DNA from: Corynespora cassiicola
Lineage: Eukaryota; Ascomycota; Dothideomycetes; Pleosporales; Corynesporascaceae
Assembly: GCA_022059125.1 (NCBI GenBank)
Contig: JAEUWY010000013.1
Coordinates: 186,001 to 250,000 of the forward strand
Direction: 5' to 3'
DNA: 64,000 nucleotides
The notes under the pieces are model-generated. The model saw only the letters and a list, made by a program, of their open reading frames with translations, was not told the DNA's origin and ran no database searches. Position numbers and translations under genes: made by a program. Below are positions 55,495 through 64,000 of the stretch, in pieces. Numbering within the stretch: position 1 is the stretch's first letter; every line of letters begins with the position of its first letter.

Positions 55495-57066
55495 ATGAAT
55501 CAACTAACATCATCATTCAGGACCTACGCCTGGTCCTATCGAACAACTTCATCCTAATCTTTGAAGTATTATGATAGTGCAAATCTCAACTTTCGTTTGT
55601 TTGTTGAAACTCTTCGCAAAGAGAACGACGTTATAGACATTGATGGAGAAGTTGATCCAAAGCTCGAGGTGGCAGCTTTCACCCGCCGTGCCTATGAGCC
55701 TCGGGCGAAAGCTCCCTTATTCAATCACACCAAAGGGATGCACCAATGTCTCTTTCGAATCTTGGGTGCGCCTGGCGGTTTGTCAGGCGATCCGAAAGCT
55801 TCCCATCGCCGACTAGCACTTCATCTTGCGTTATTACCCAATGCTGGCCCCAAAGAAATCATCGACCTTATGCTCTCAGCAAAGACCAAAAAACCAATAC
55901 CACCCATTCATGCTCAACATGGGCCTTGCAAGGAAGTAAAAATCCTAGGCCCCGATGTGGATTTGACCAAGCTACCAGTCCCGCTTCTCAACAAAGCAGA
56001 CGGAGGAAACTATATCCAAACCCTTGGTATCAACATAGTGCCACACCCTTCGGAGCCATGGACCAATTGATCCATCGCGCGTGCAATGATTCACGACAAA
56101 AACCGAAAGCCGGGCCTGATTATGAAGCCACAACATATCGTACGTATTTATGACAAGTGGGTGGAGAAAGGGGAAGACGTACCTTATGCAATCGCACTTG
56201 GCACACCTCCTATAACTGTCATGGCAGCCAGTATGCCACTCCCTGAGAAAGTGACTGAGGCTGAGTACGTCGGTTCGTTGTGTGGTTCGCCACCGGAGCT
56301 AGTCAAATGTGAAACCAACGACATCTACGTCCCTGCAAGCAGCGAAATCGTACTTGAAGGTACAATCTCCATTCGAGATCGCGGACATGAAGGCCTCTTT
56401 GGCGAGATGCATGGGTACAGCTTTTTGGATGAGAATTCTCAGCAACTGCTCTATACCGTGTCGGCGATTACCCACCGCAAATGCCCTATCCTCCCGACCT
56501 GCGTCCCTGGAAGAGCGACTGGCCCGGGTGAGACCCACACAGTGATCGGCACGCTCGCCTCCGCGGAAATTCGTCAATCGCTGCAAGACAATAATCTACC
56601 AGTCAAGGAAGTCTTTGCGCTTTACGAGTCGCAGGTCATCTGAGCAGCTGTTCAAGTGGACCGCCAAGCGCTGGCAGGATTGAAAACCAATGCCTCGGTC
56701 TTTTGCAACCGCATCGGAAACCTTGTGTACAGGAATAAATGTGGAATGCAAATTCATCGGCTGCTTGTCATCGGGGATGATATCAACCCGTTCAGCTTTG
56801 AAGATGTCATGTGGGCCTATGCGACGCGACGTCGACCAGCCATGGATGACTTCCATTTCGAAGATGTTCAAGCGTACCCTCTAGTGCCCTACATGAGTCA
56901 TGGACCAGGAACCAAGTTGACTGGGGGTAAGGTTGTGAGTAACTGTTTACTGCCACAGGAGTATGAAGGCATTCAGAGTTGGGTTACTTGCGATTTTGAA
57001 AATGGATATCCTGACGAGATCATAGACAAGGTAATCAAACTTTGGAATAATTTGGGCCTTGATTAA
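55495..57066 (+). pseudogene. FDC1: UbiD/Fdc1-type (cinnamic/sorbic acid) decarboxylase with three in-frame stops
   Basis: One frame of 524 codons from ATG 55495 to TAA 57066 covers a full-length Fdc1 relative. Stops interrupt it at codon 21 (TAA, 55555-55557), codon 192 (TGA, 56068-56070) and codon 383 (TGA, 56641-56643). Both TGA sit where family members have Trp (WTN-W-SIAR and ESQV-x-W). Apart from these the protein is well preserved: SIARAM keeps the substrate/cofactor Arg, and EGLFGEMHGY keeps both active-site Glu. Fdc1 decarboxylates alpha,beta-unsaturated acids using prenyl-FMN made by the UbiX/Pad1 partner. The segment before codon 21 (SSFRTYAWSYRTTSS) resembles a mitochondrial presequence. 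No intron can remove any stop. Readthrough or recoding is unlikely but untested. Confidence 0.85.
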
Positions 57067-57143
57067 TCTCAGTGATTTATGTCTAGACGCCTTGATATGT
57101 ACTATACAATATCACTTGGTAGTATATTGATTTTAAGTTATAC

Positions 57144-57842
57144 CTAAGCGTGGGCCATATCTGCCTTGGGCTTTCTGAACAAAATCAACCCTCCTTGGTT
57201 GTGAGCGCCTTGTGTTTTCTCTTCTACCAATCCAATCTTACCATAAAAACCTCTGTTCTTTTCCCCGCACATCACACTGCAGCTTACACCTTCATTGTCC
57301 GCTTTATCTGTTCCCCAATTTACCAAAGATTTACCAATACCACAGCCTTGGAAATCTGGATGAACCCCGCAAACGTACAGGTCCCAGCACTCTTTATGCT
57401 CGCCTACCCAGTGATTTTTTGCAGTAGCATCATCAAGGAAAGTTGACTTGCCAGGATCAGCCGCACGGTTGGGGTAGAGATACAGAGACCATTGATGGTA
57501 GAGATGGATCATGGGAGCGACAAAAGAGCGAGGATCCCAAGCAGCGAGGTCCATCTTACTCCCTCCAACGCCAACGCGCCTCCAGTCTGCGGCACCAATG
57601 ACTCCCTCGCTCCCGTTTTCGCTAAGTATGGCGACGATGAATTGATGGCGCCAATCCCAGTAACGCTCGCGTATGCCGTGCAACAAAAACCAGTAGACAT
57701 CCTCTGGATATTTTTTTCGATTTGGGTGCATGAGATTGCCGATAATCTCATCGTCGAAGAACGCATCATACCAGCAGCGAGCTATTGCTGGGAGATCAGC
57801 GGAGGTGGCGATACGAATCGTAGGCTTCGGGTGGCTTGCCAT
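57144..57842 (-). CDS. GNAT-family N-acetyltransferase
   Basis: From ATG 57842 the protein has 232 residues; an upstream TTG is not used. The N-terminus begins a GNAT fold (IRIATSADLPAIARCWYDAFF). Motif A, which binds acetyl-CoA pyrophosphate, is VHPDFQGCGIGKSLVNWG with the Q/R-x-x-G-x-G/A pattern, and a late GFYGKIGLVEE strand-helix follows. Fungal relatives of this size acetylate small molecules or are uncharacterised; the substrate is unknown. The gene is convergent with the fdc1 relic (77 bp between stops) and appears intact. Confidence 0.83.
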   Translation of the reverse strand: MASHPKPTIRIATSADLPAIARCWYDAFFDDEIIGNLMHPNRKKYPEDVYWFLLHGIRERYWDWRHQFIVAILSENGSEGVIGAADWRRVGVGGSKMDLAAWDPRSFVAPMIHLYHQWSLYLYPNRAADPGKSTFLDDATAKNHWVGEHKECWDLYVCGVHPDFQGCGIGKSLVNWGTDKADNEGVSCSVMCGEKNRGFYGKIGLVEEKTQGAHNQGGLILFRKPKADMAHA

Positions 57843-58224
57843 GATAGGGAAACGTATCAATGTTTTGCCATTAGTTTTTTGGTAGTTTTTTTATGAGGGA
57901 GGCCTGGCGGTACTCAATCTATAAATGGATGTTGAATTTTGGGTGGTTTAATGATAAGCGCAGAGGGTTCACGCCCCCGCAATAGCCCCACGTTCAGAGA
58001 TGTGGGGTAAATTCATACTCGCTGACATTGACATACCTCAAGTTTTAAAGAACACTAGGAATAATGAAGCGTCTCTGCATGAGCTTCAGGTTCAATTATA
58101 TCCAAAATGTAGCGACTGCAATCGTGCCAAGAGCTAAGCCACCTTCCATTCTGCAATTTAGAGAGCCCAGAAATCTTGAGACATTCCCCAACATGAAACT
58201 CGCTGTCGAGCACCCAGCCACAAA
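57843..58224. other. Intergenic, promoter of GNAT gene
   Basis: This holds the upstream region of the GNAT gene and the 3' flank of the lectin gene; both are on the minus strand. Nothing else is seen. Confidence 0.5.
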
Positions 58225-58974
58225 TCAAGCTTTGACGGGATTGAAGAACCACTTTTGGTTGCTAGTGCCACCATTGTCTGGCCATATCAAAACTGGTGTG
58301 CCATTGGTAGTGTTGGAGCTCTCAACATCAAGAAGTTGATCGTATTCGTTGCTTTTGATACTGTTTAGTTTAGCAAGATAAACATTGTAGTCTAGCGGAG
58401 AATAATAAGCATACTGATATGCACCGCTGTCTGCTGCTGTCATTATCCATGCTTGTGCCAAGTTTCCAGGACTGAATGGTCCAGCGTGCACTTGGGTTCT
58501 GCCTAGGGGGGTTTAGACGTTAAGCTAATATTCGTATCGTATTATTAGCTTACTGGCGATAGCGGTCAAGACTGGGCCGTTTTTGTTCGCAATAAATGCA
58601 TTACCTCCATCATCGGTGGTAACGAACCAGACTTGGCTGTCTCCGGCAGCAACGCTACAGATTCTTATTAATCAAAGGCCCCTGAAGAATCTTTCTGCGA
58701 TCATATAGATTGATTGGTAGGATATAATAAGAATTTGAAAGATGTTTTCAATGAAACACAAAAAATTAGAAATGTGAAAAAGACTCCGCCACGCTTCAAC
58801 ATACTTATTACTTGTGACTAGCCCGTTGTTGTCCAGCGTCAAGTACGTTCCAAGTCCGCTCATGATCTGGTAGGATCCACCAAGGACATCATTCGCTTGA
58901 ATATCTCCACGGGGCAAAGAAGAGGAGGAATACACCACTGAGGTGAGAAGAGAGAGGACAGAAGTATATCGCAT
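58225..58974 (-). CDS. Secreted ricin-B-type (beta-trefoil) lectin-like protein
   Basis: The exons are 58805-58974, 58554-58654 and 58225-58502; introns are 150 and 51 nt; 182 residues. A signal peptide (MRYTSVLSLLTSVVYSSSS) precedes a short beta-trefoil: GGSYQIMSGLGTYLTLDNNGLVTS, then the central strand VWFVTTDDGGNAFI, and the final WPDNGGTSNQKWFFNPV, whose QxW-like ending is the ricin-B signature. Such proteins bind glycans outside the cell. No enzymatic domain is attached, so it is a lectin-like module only. The first intron is about three times longer than others in the window. Confidence 0.75.
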
Positions 58975-59960
58975 GATGGAAGATGAAGCCAGACTGAGTT
59001 CCAGAATTGATGTGAATATAGTGGTGTCTAGAATACAATAGAGTGCAGATTCCACAGATTATTATACTTTTTCTTTCAATATGAGGTGGAAAAATCATAG
59101 GTTTTAACGTCTTGTCGCAGCTTGCCAGCTGGGAGACCAAGAGTTGGAGTCGAAGACCGGAGTTCAGTGCCTTCGTTGTTTGCTGTCCCATCAGAACAAG
59201 TGGCAGCCCTACATCAGGCCCAAAACATCCAGCATTTGATTCCTTCTCAGACAGGATATCGAAGCCAAACATGAAGTGGCTTATTCCGAAGCTATCACGA
59301 GGCAATGATATCTTGCCTAGAGCTCGTATACAATTTCTAGATCGGGGAGAGAGGTCTCATTGAATATGACCTAGAAGCCATCGAGATCCCAATTAGTACT
59401 TGAATATCGTATATGAAATTGATGATAATCCTCGGCGCTTCTTCCACGAGGATCTCGAAGAAGGGTAACAATGCGTAAACGAGACCGGAGTTACAGCAGT
59501 GCCAGCTGAATAACTTATGACCGCACCTTGATACTAGTGAGTAAGCAAATAGACCTGAATGGATAGTTATAACCATAGTACTTCAGTTCGCGTTCCACGA
59601 CATCAGCTTCAGCTCCCTTGGTGAGCGCCCAGCAGCTGACATGCTTGGCCTTAGTAGACATCCATGGAAGACTCTCGATAAACTGTCCAACCACTTAACC
59701 TTCGAAGACAAAAGAATAATCTTCCACAGACTAAAGCATAATTTTGACGATGTTCTGATACGAGACACGAGTAGAATGACAGAACTTGAGATTGCGGGAT
59801 AGTTGGAGAGTGCCTGTGGCTTTTCCAAGGTTGTTCATCGCAAGCCTAAGACGAGAGTAGTTAGCTCGAAGCTAACCAAATGCGGACAAGCACTTCCCTA
59901 AACTGAGTGCGCTACAAACATTGAGCAACCCCATCACCACCGACACCACCTCATCCAATC
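58975..59960. other. Gap with coding-like fragments on the plus strand
   Basis: No intact gene. Plus-strand pieces look protein-like: DNPRRFFHEDLEEG ending in a stop near 59470, and LGLSRHPWKTLDKLSNHL with its continuation to 59803. A clean intron-like pair (GTGAGT at 59537, CTTCAG at 59586) precedes the second piece. Stops and frame changes separate them, so this is probably a decayed gene of unrecognised family. The right end holds the helicase promoter. Confidence 0.4.
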
Positions 59961-62027
59961 ATGGCGGAGGAAGACGAAATTTCAACAGCTTTGATAGCAG
60001 ACCTGTATAAGCCACCTGCTCTGCTTCCAATTGCGCAGCTCCGCCAGGCACTACTATATACCATCGAGACGTACCCTGTTACTATCATTGTCGGCGAGAC
60101 AGGCAGCGGCAAGACCACCCAGATCCCGCAGTTTCTATATCAAGGTGGCTGGACCAATGATGGAACCCAGATTGCAATCACACAAGTTTGTCTTTAAGTC
60201 CTCGATCCTGAGCTAGTGGGTACTGACCTCCAACAGCCTCGCAGAATCGCCGCGACAAGTGTGGCTACAAGAGTAGCGGAAGAAATGGGTTGTGAGCTTG
60301 GTCAAGAGGTGGGATACTCGATAAGATTCGAGGACTTTACGACCAGCAAGACTAAAATTAAATTCCTCACTGACGGTCTTCTGCTTCGAGAAATGCTAGT
60401 TGACCCGATGCTGAGTCGTTACTCGGTCATCATGGTTGATGAAGCCCACGAACGTTCATTGAGCTCAGACATGCTGTTAAGCGTACTGAAAAAGGTGTTA
60501 AAGAAGCGTCCGGACTTACGCATCGTAATCTCTAGCGCCACTTTGAACGCGGAGAAATTTCTGCACTTTTTCGCCCCGGAGGAGGGCGAGAAACTCAATG
60601 GACTGACGAAAGAAGAGTACGGCTATATCATCAGTATCGAAGGCCGTGCGTACCCTGTCGGAGTCCAGTACCTGGCTGAACCTGCACCGAACTATGTAGA
60701 GCGAGCAGTTGATGCCGTCATGGATATTCACAAGTCTGAGGACGCAGGCGACATTCTCGTGTTCTTGACCGGCCGTGACGAAATCGACGACGCCATTGAG
60801 ATGGTCTCTGAGAGAGTTGCTGATCTAGGGGCCGACTATCAAAACCTGCAATCTCTTCCTCTATATGCTGGATTAACGACAGACCAGCAGATGTATGTCT
60901 TCCAGAAAGCGGAAGAAAGAAAGAGAAAGGTCATATTCAGCACAAATATTGCCGAAGCATCGGTTACAATTGACGGTATTGTATATGTCGTGGATTGTGG
61001 ATACGTCAAGATACGACACTACAACCCAGACATCGGCATCGAGCACCTCTCGATCGTTCCGATCAGCAAAGCTTCGGCAACCCAACGGGCTGGGCGTGCT
61101 GGACGAACGAGAGCAGGTACGGTATTCAGATTATACACAGAGGCCGCTTTCAATTCGATGGAAGAGGAGAGCTACCCAGAAGTCCAACGTAGCAACCTTG
61201 CGCCTGTTATCCTCCAGCTCATGAACTTGGGCATAACCAACATCATCCGATTCGACTACTTTGCCAACCCTCCATCGAAGCTCGTAATCCGCGCCCTGGA
61301 CCTCCTTGTCTCCCTTGGTGCAATCGACCACGAAGGCCGCCTTACCAAGCCGCTGGGCCTGCGCATGGCCGAGCTCCCCCTTGAACCCATGCTCGCGAAA
61401 GCCCTCCTCAACTCTGTCACCTTCTCCTGCGTGTCCGAAATGCTCACCATCGCGGCCATGCTCACGCTGCAAGGCTCTGCCTTCGTGTACCACGACGGCA
61501 GCACCAAGGTCACTGACCGCGCGAAGCGCCAGTTTTCTGTCCTTGAAGGCGATCACATTACACTGTTCAACGTCTTCAGTGCGTTTGAGCAGAGCAACCA
61601 AGATGCCGGGTTCTGCCGCGAGAACTACCTCAACTACAAGGCGCTGCTCAAGGCCGCGAGCGTGCGCCGTCAGCTCAAAGCCCAGCTCGCGCGCTATGGC
61701 ATCGAAGAGGATTCGCCGGCTATGATGCGTGCGGGCGGCATGAATGCCATGGATGTTGCTGAGCGCGTGCGGCGCTGTCTTACGACGGGGTTCTTTGCGC
61801 ATGCGGCGAAGATGAAGGCGGACGGAACGTTCATCGTGCCGAGTGGAAGTATCATACTCCATCCGCATCCGTCATCGATGTTCTTTCACAGGCGCACGGA
61901 GTGGGTTATCTATCATGAGATTTTGGAGACGAAAGATAAGGTGTATATCAGGGATCTCACGCCCATTGACATGGACTGGTTGACAGAGTATGCGCCGGAG
62001 TACTGGAAGGTCAAAGGCAAAACGTAG
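59961..62027 (+). CDS. DEAH-box RNA helicase, DHX35-like
   Basis: The exons are 59961-60185 and 60237-62027 (51-nt intron); 671 residues. All DEAH motifs are seen: GETGSGKT at 45-52, DEAH at 143-146, SAT at 175-177, FLTGRDEID, STNIAEASVTIDG and QRAGRAGR at 358-365. These are followed by the winged-helix/ratchet and OB-fold regions of spliceosomal DEAH helicases. There is no long N-terminal extension, and the length matches DHX35, a nuclear helicase found with spliceosomes but absent from budding yeast. Prp43 and Prp22 are longer and have different N-termini. The assignment to DHX35 over Prp43-like relatives is from length and termini, so moderate. Confidence 0.85.
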
Positions 62028-62298
62028 TTCAGGCGGTCCTTAGATGGCGTTCTGATATACTGAAAATCTTGAAGACCTGGTGGTAGTGCGCTATTTGGCC
62101 GTAAGAGCGCTCTTGCTCTCATGCATGAAACATTGGGGTCTTGAACATGAAGTGGAATCAAAGTAGTCAATAACATGAACTGGGTACTCTATCCAGATGC
62201 GTGGTATACAAGTTGTGCCGTATGTACCCCTCCCCCGAAAAAAAACCCAAACCCAACGCCATCATCCACGTGAATCATTGCAAATTTCGACAAGGCGC
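62028..62298. other. Intergenic between convergent genes
   Basis: Shared 3' flank of the helicase and Spc25 genes. No gene is seen. Confidence 0.6.
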
Positions 62299-63120
62299 CT
62301 ACTTCAAGGCCTCCACGAACAGGTCGCGCATTCCTTTTAGGAATGCTGCAAGGTCCCTTGTCTCATTCAGTCTGTCCAGCACACCCTCCACATCTTCCCT
62401 CTCCACCTTTGGCCTGTATTCCAACACCTTGTATTCCCGGTCGCTAGTGTCCAGTTCAAACCAGGCTTCCTTATCCCACTCCTTGTCGCTCACCCCAGTG
62501 TACACAAATTTAAGACGATCCGCCTTGCCCAGACCTTCGATTCTGAGCCCAAGGTAGCTCTCCCAGAACTCGAGCTCTGGCTCATTGTAGCGGGATTGGC
62601 CATCGAGGTATCGTCGATGCTTAAGCTGTGCTTCGCGGCGGGCAGAAATTGATTTCTGGACTTCGACAATTTGCGACTTCAAAGCGTCACGATGGGCCAG
62701 GCGCTCGTCGCGCTGTACGGTGAGGGTCGAGATTGCGACATGCATCTCGCTGGTCTCTGCGGATTCTTTGGCGACCGTTTGGCTGTGCTGGGTTTGCTTG
62801 AGCTCGAGGATCTCGATATCGCGTTTTTTCATACGTTGGTCCTCTATAGTAATTTGTTAACAAAATTCAATCTCGCATGGTTGACAAAGTGAATACGTAC
62901 CCTGGACTTCTGCCACGTTCATCCGAAACTGATTTCGCTCTTCGAGCACTCGTCTCCGGCCTTTCTCGATGAAGTCGTCGAACCGTGCCGTGAATTGGTT
63001 CATGCGGCTTCGCAGATCGTCGAATCCGAAGTTGATAGTGGGCAGCTGATCCGCCATGCTGGGGGCATCGTGTGAAGAGGCGCGCATACTGGCGCTGAGT
63101 GATGGTTCAAAAGTGGTCAT
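62299..63120 (-). CDS. SPC25: Spc25, Ndc80-complex kinetochore protein
   Basis: The exons are 62901-63120 and 62299-62843 (57-nt intron, GTACGT to TATAG); 254 residues. A short N-terminal part is followed by a long coiled coil, from FDDLRSRMNQFTARF to about residue 165 with heptad-like Leu/Ile/Glu/Lys spacing. The C-terminus is the globular RWD-like domain of Spc25, with YNEPELEFWESYLGLRIEGL and RLKFVYTGV followed by a WFELD strand; this binds its Spc24 partner and docks on Mis12 at the inner kinetochore. Length agrees with fungal Spc25. It is divergent from the Rrn6-like gene over 404 bp. Confidence 0.88.
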
Positions 63121-63524
63121 GGTTGCGGGCGCGCGGCGTGCGACACTATATAAGCAAGATGGCTGCAATAATCTCTGCGTGCTTGATTGGAAAATAGTAA
63201 GGTGCGAGGGCGCCGAATGTGTGACGTGGTGGGCAGTCGATAAGCTGGGGATCGAGTTGTTTTGGGTGAATGGTTGCGAGGGTAAACAAACCGGGATAAT
63301 ATCGGGCGGGGAGCGGAAGGTCTGCACGTGATAAGGCGCTTCAGGATTAGCGTGAAAGGGTTTCCCAGGCCCCACCGCGACTTTTCCATGGCTCGCGTCC
63401 CATGACCTTTAAAAGCGCGGATTTCGAGAAACGTGTCAGATTCACCGTGCCACTTTTGTCTGATCAGAAACTATGCTACTATCGTGTGGATGGGCTTCGG
63501 AACGATCGCTTTTACTGAAACCAA
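63121..63524. promoter_or_regulatory. Bidirectional promoter, SPC25 / Rrn6-like
   Basis: The 404-bp interval between two divergent ATGs probably holds both promoters. It contains a CACGTG E-box at 63325-63330. Confidence 0.4.
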
Positions 63525-64000
63525 ATGGCTGATTCCACCCTCAACTACGGCCATTTTGGGCAAGCTACTTACCGCTTGGAAAACAGCGATTGGAGTTTTA
63601 CAAGACAGACCAGAGGGGATTCATTGAAACCGTTGGGCACCTGGTCCTCTACCCTTTCCCCGACCGTTCATTTCGAAACCACGCAAGATGCTGCAGCACC
63701 GCGGAGTACCCAGCGAGCCGCAAGGAAGCTTGCCCGCCAGTTCCCTCATCTCGCCGCGGCCGCCGATATCCTCCACGAAGACGCTATTGTTTCTGCCGCA
63801 GCCACCTCTACAACAGCTTCGTATGATCCTTCTATTGGCGACTTACTCTCTTTTGGGTCCATTGCGCTTGACGGTCACTTTTGGCACCCCAGACGCGTAG
63901 CCGCCCTGGCAACTGGCGAAGGCGGCAATATACTTCGGTTGGTGCTTCTTCAGCGAGAGAGACAAGGATGGGAGGGTGATAAATCAGTATGGATCGAGGG
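63525..64000 (+). CDS. Rrn6-like RNA polymerase I core-factor subunit, N-terminal part
   Basis: From ATG 63525 the frame is open to the window edge (158 full codons, no stop). The start MADSTLNYGHFGQATYRLEN resembles fungal Rrn6-like proteins, in which a YGHFG-Y motif opens the chain. It continues with an Ala-rich helix (RKLARQFPHLAAAADILHED), then strands SIGDLLSFGSIAL, RRVAALATGEGGN and LRLVLLQRERQGW like the first blades of a beta-propeller. Rrn6 with Rrn7 and Rrn11 forms the core factor for rRNA gene transcription. The partial length limits certainty; another WD-like nuclear protein is possible. It lies divergent from SPC25. Confidence 0.6.
   Translation, partial: MADSTLNYGHFGQATYRLENSDWSFTRQTRGDSLKPLGTWSSTLSPTVHFETTQDAAAPRSTQRAARKLARQFPHLAAAADILHEDAIVSAAATSTTASYDPSIGDLLSFGSIALDGHFWHPRRVAALATGEGGNILRLVLLQRERQGWEGDKSVWIE

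Noticed and set aside
55495..57066. TGA read as Trp (alternative genetic code or mitochondrial origin) in the fdc1 relic
   Set aside because: Neighbouring nuclear genes, including the helicase and pectate lyase, use TGG for Trp, and the relic also has a TAA stop at codon 21.
43111..57066. RIP as cause of the lesions
   Set aside because: The TGG-to-TGA changes are not in CpA/TpG context, the donor change is T-to-A, and pad1 has an indel; coding GC is not depressed.
1..64000. tRNA, rRNA or CRISPR features
   Set aside because: Scanning intergenic regions for T-loop-like GGTTCRA motifs with matching A boxes and for regularly spaced repeats gave nothing convincing.

Overview
The window is nuclear DNA from a filamentous ascomycete (Pezizomycotina). 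The evidence is compact genes with many 44-67 nt GT-AG introns carrying CTAAC-like branch sites, fungus-specific families (GAS/GEL glucanosyltransferase, Zn2Cys6 regulators, PTH11-like rhodopsin-domain protein, Atp25, Spc25), and fungal-type transporters. The class cannot be fixed from sequence alone. All gene models below were spliced by hand; exon joins were accepted only when donor, acceptor, phase and protein continuity agreed.

Left block (1-22.3 kb), conserved cell functions: the 3' part of a Furry/Tao3/Pag1 morphogenesis scaffold; two unrecognised proteins with C-terminal Cys clusters facing each other; Urb1/Npa1 (60S biogenesis); a 4E-T-like mRNA regulator; an Atp25-like protein made only of the RsfS-like half, divergent from NMD3 (60S export); and a GPI-anchored GH72 beta-1,3-glucanosyltransferase.

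Middle block (22.3-59.8 kb), accessory: a maltose-permease-type MFS transporter, an eight-exon Zn2Cys6 regulator and a quinate/hexose-type MFS transporter; a LigI-like (2-pyrone-4,6-dicarboxylate hydrolase family) amidohydrolase next to a mitochondrial tricarboxylate-carrier paralogue; a second Zn2Cys6 regulator with a nine-exon DHA14-type exporter; a PTH11-like membrane protein; a wrecked NACHT/NLR gene; an NmrA-type reductase with an apparently lost splice donor; a P450 with one internal stop; an HSL-type hydrolase; a small membrane protein; a PL1 pectate lyase; a decayed pad1/fdc1 (UbiX/UbiD) pair; a GNAT acetyltransferase and a secreted ricin-B-like lectin. Many of these carry single, recent-looking lesions, so the block looks like catabolic and secondary-metabolism functions being lost.

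Right block (59.9-64 kb), conserved again: a DHX35-like DEAH helicase, kinetochore Spc25, and, divergent from it, the start of a gene resembling the Pol I factor Rrn6 that runs off the window.

The most interesting candidate system is 27.9-37.6 kb: sugar/aromatic-acid-type transporter, pyrone-dicarboxylate-hydrolase-like enzyme, tricarboxylate carrier, regulator and exporter. Hydrolysis of 2-pyrone-4,6-dicarboxylate gives a tricarboxylate, which would explain the carrier; this is inference.
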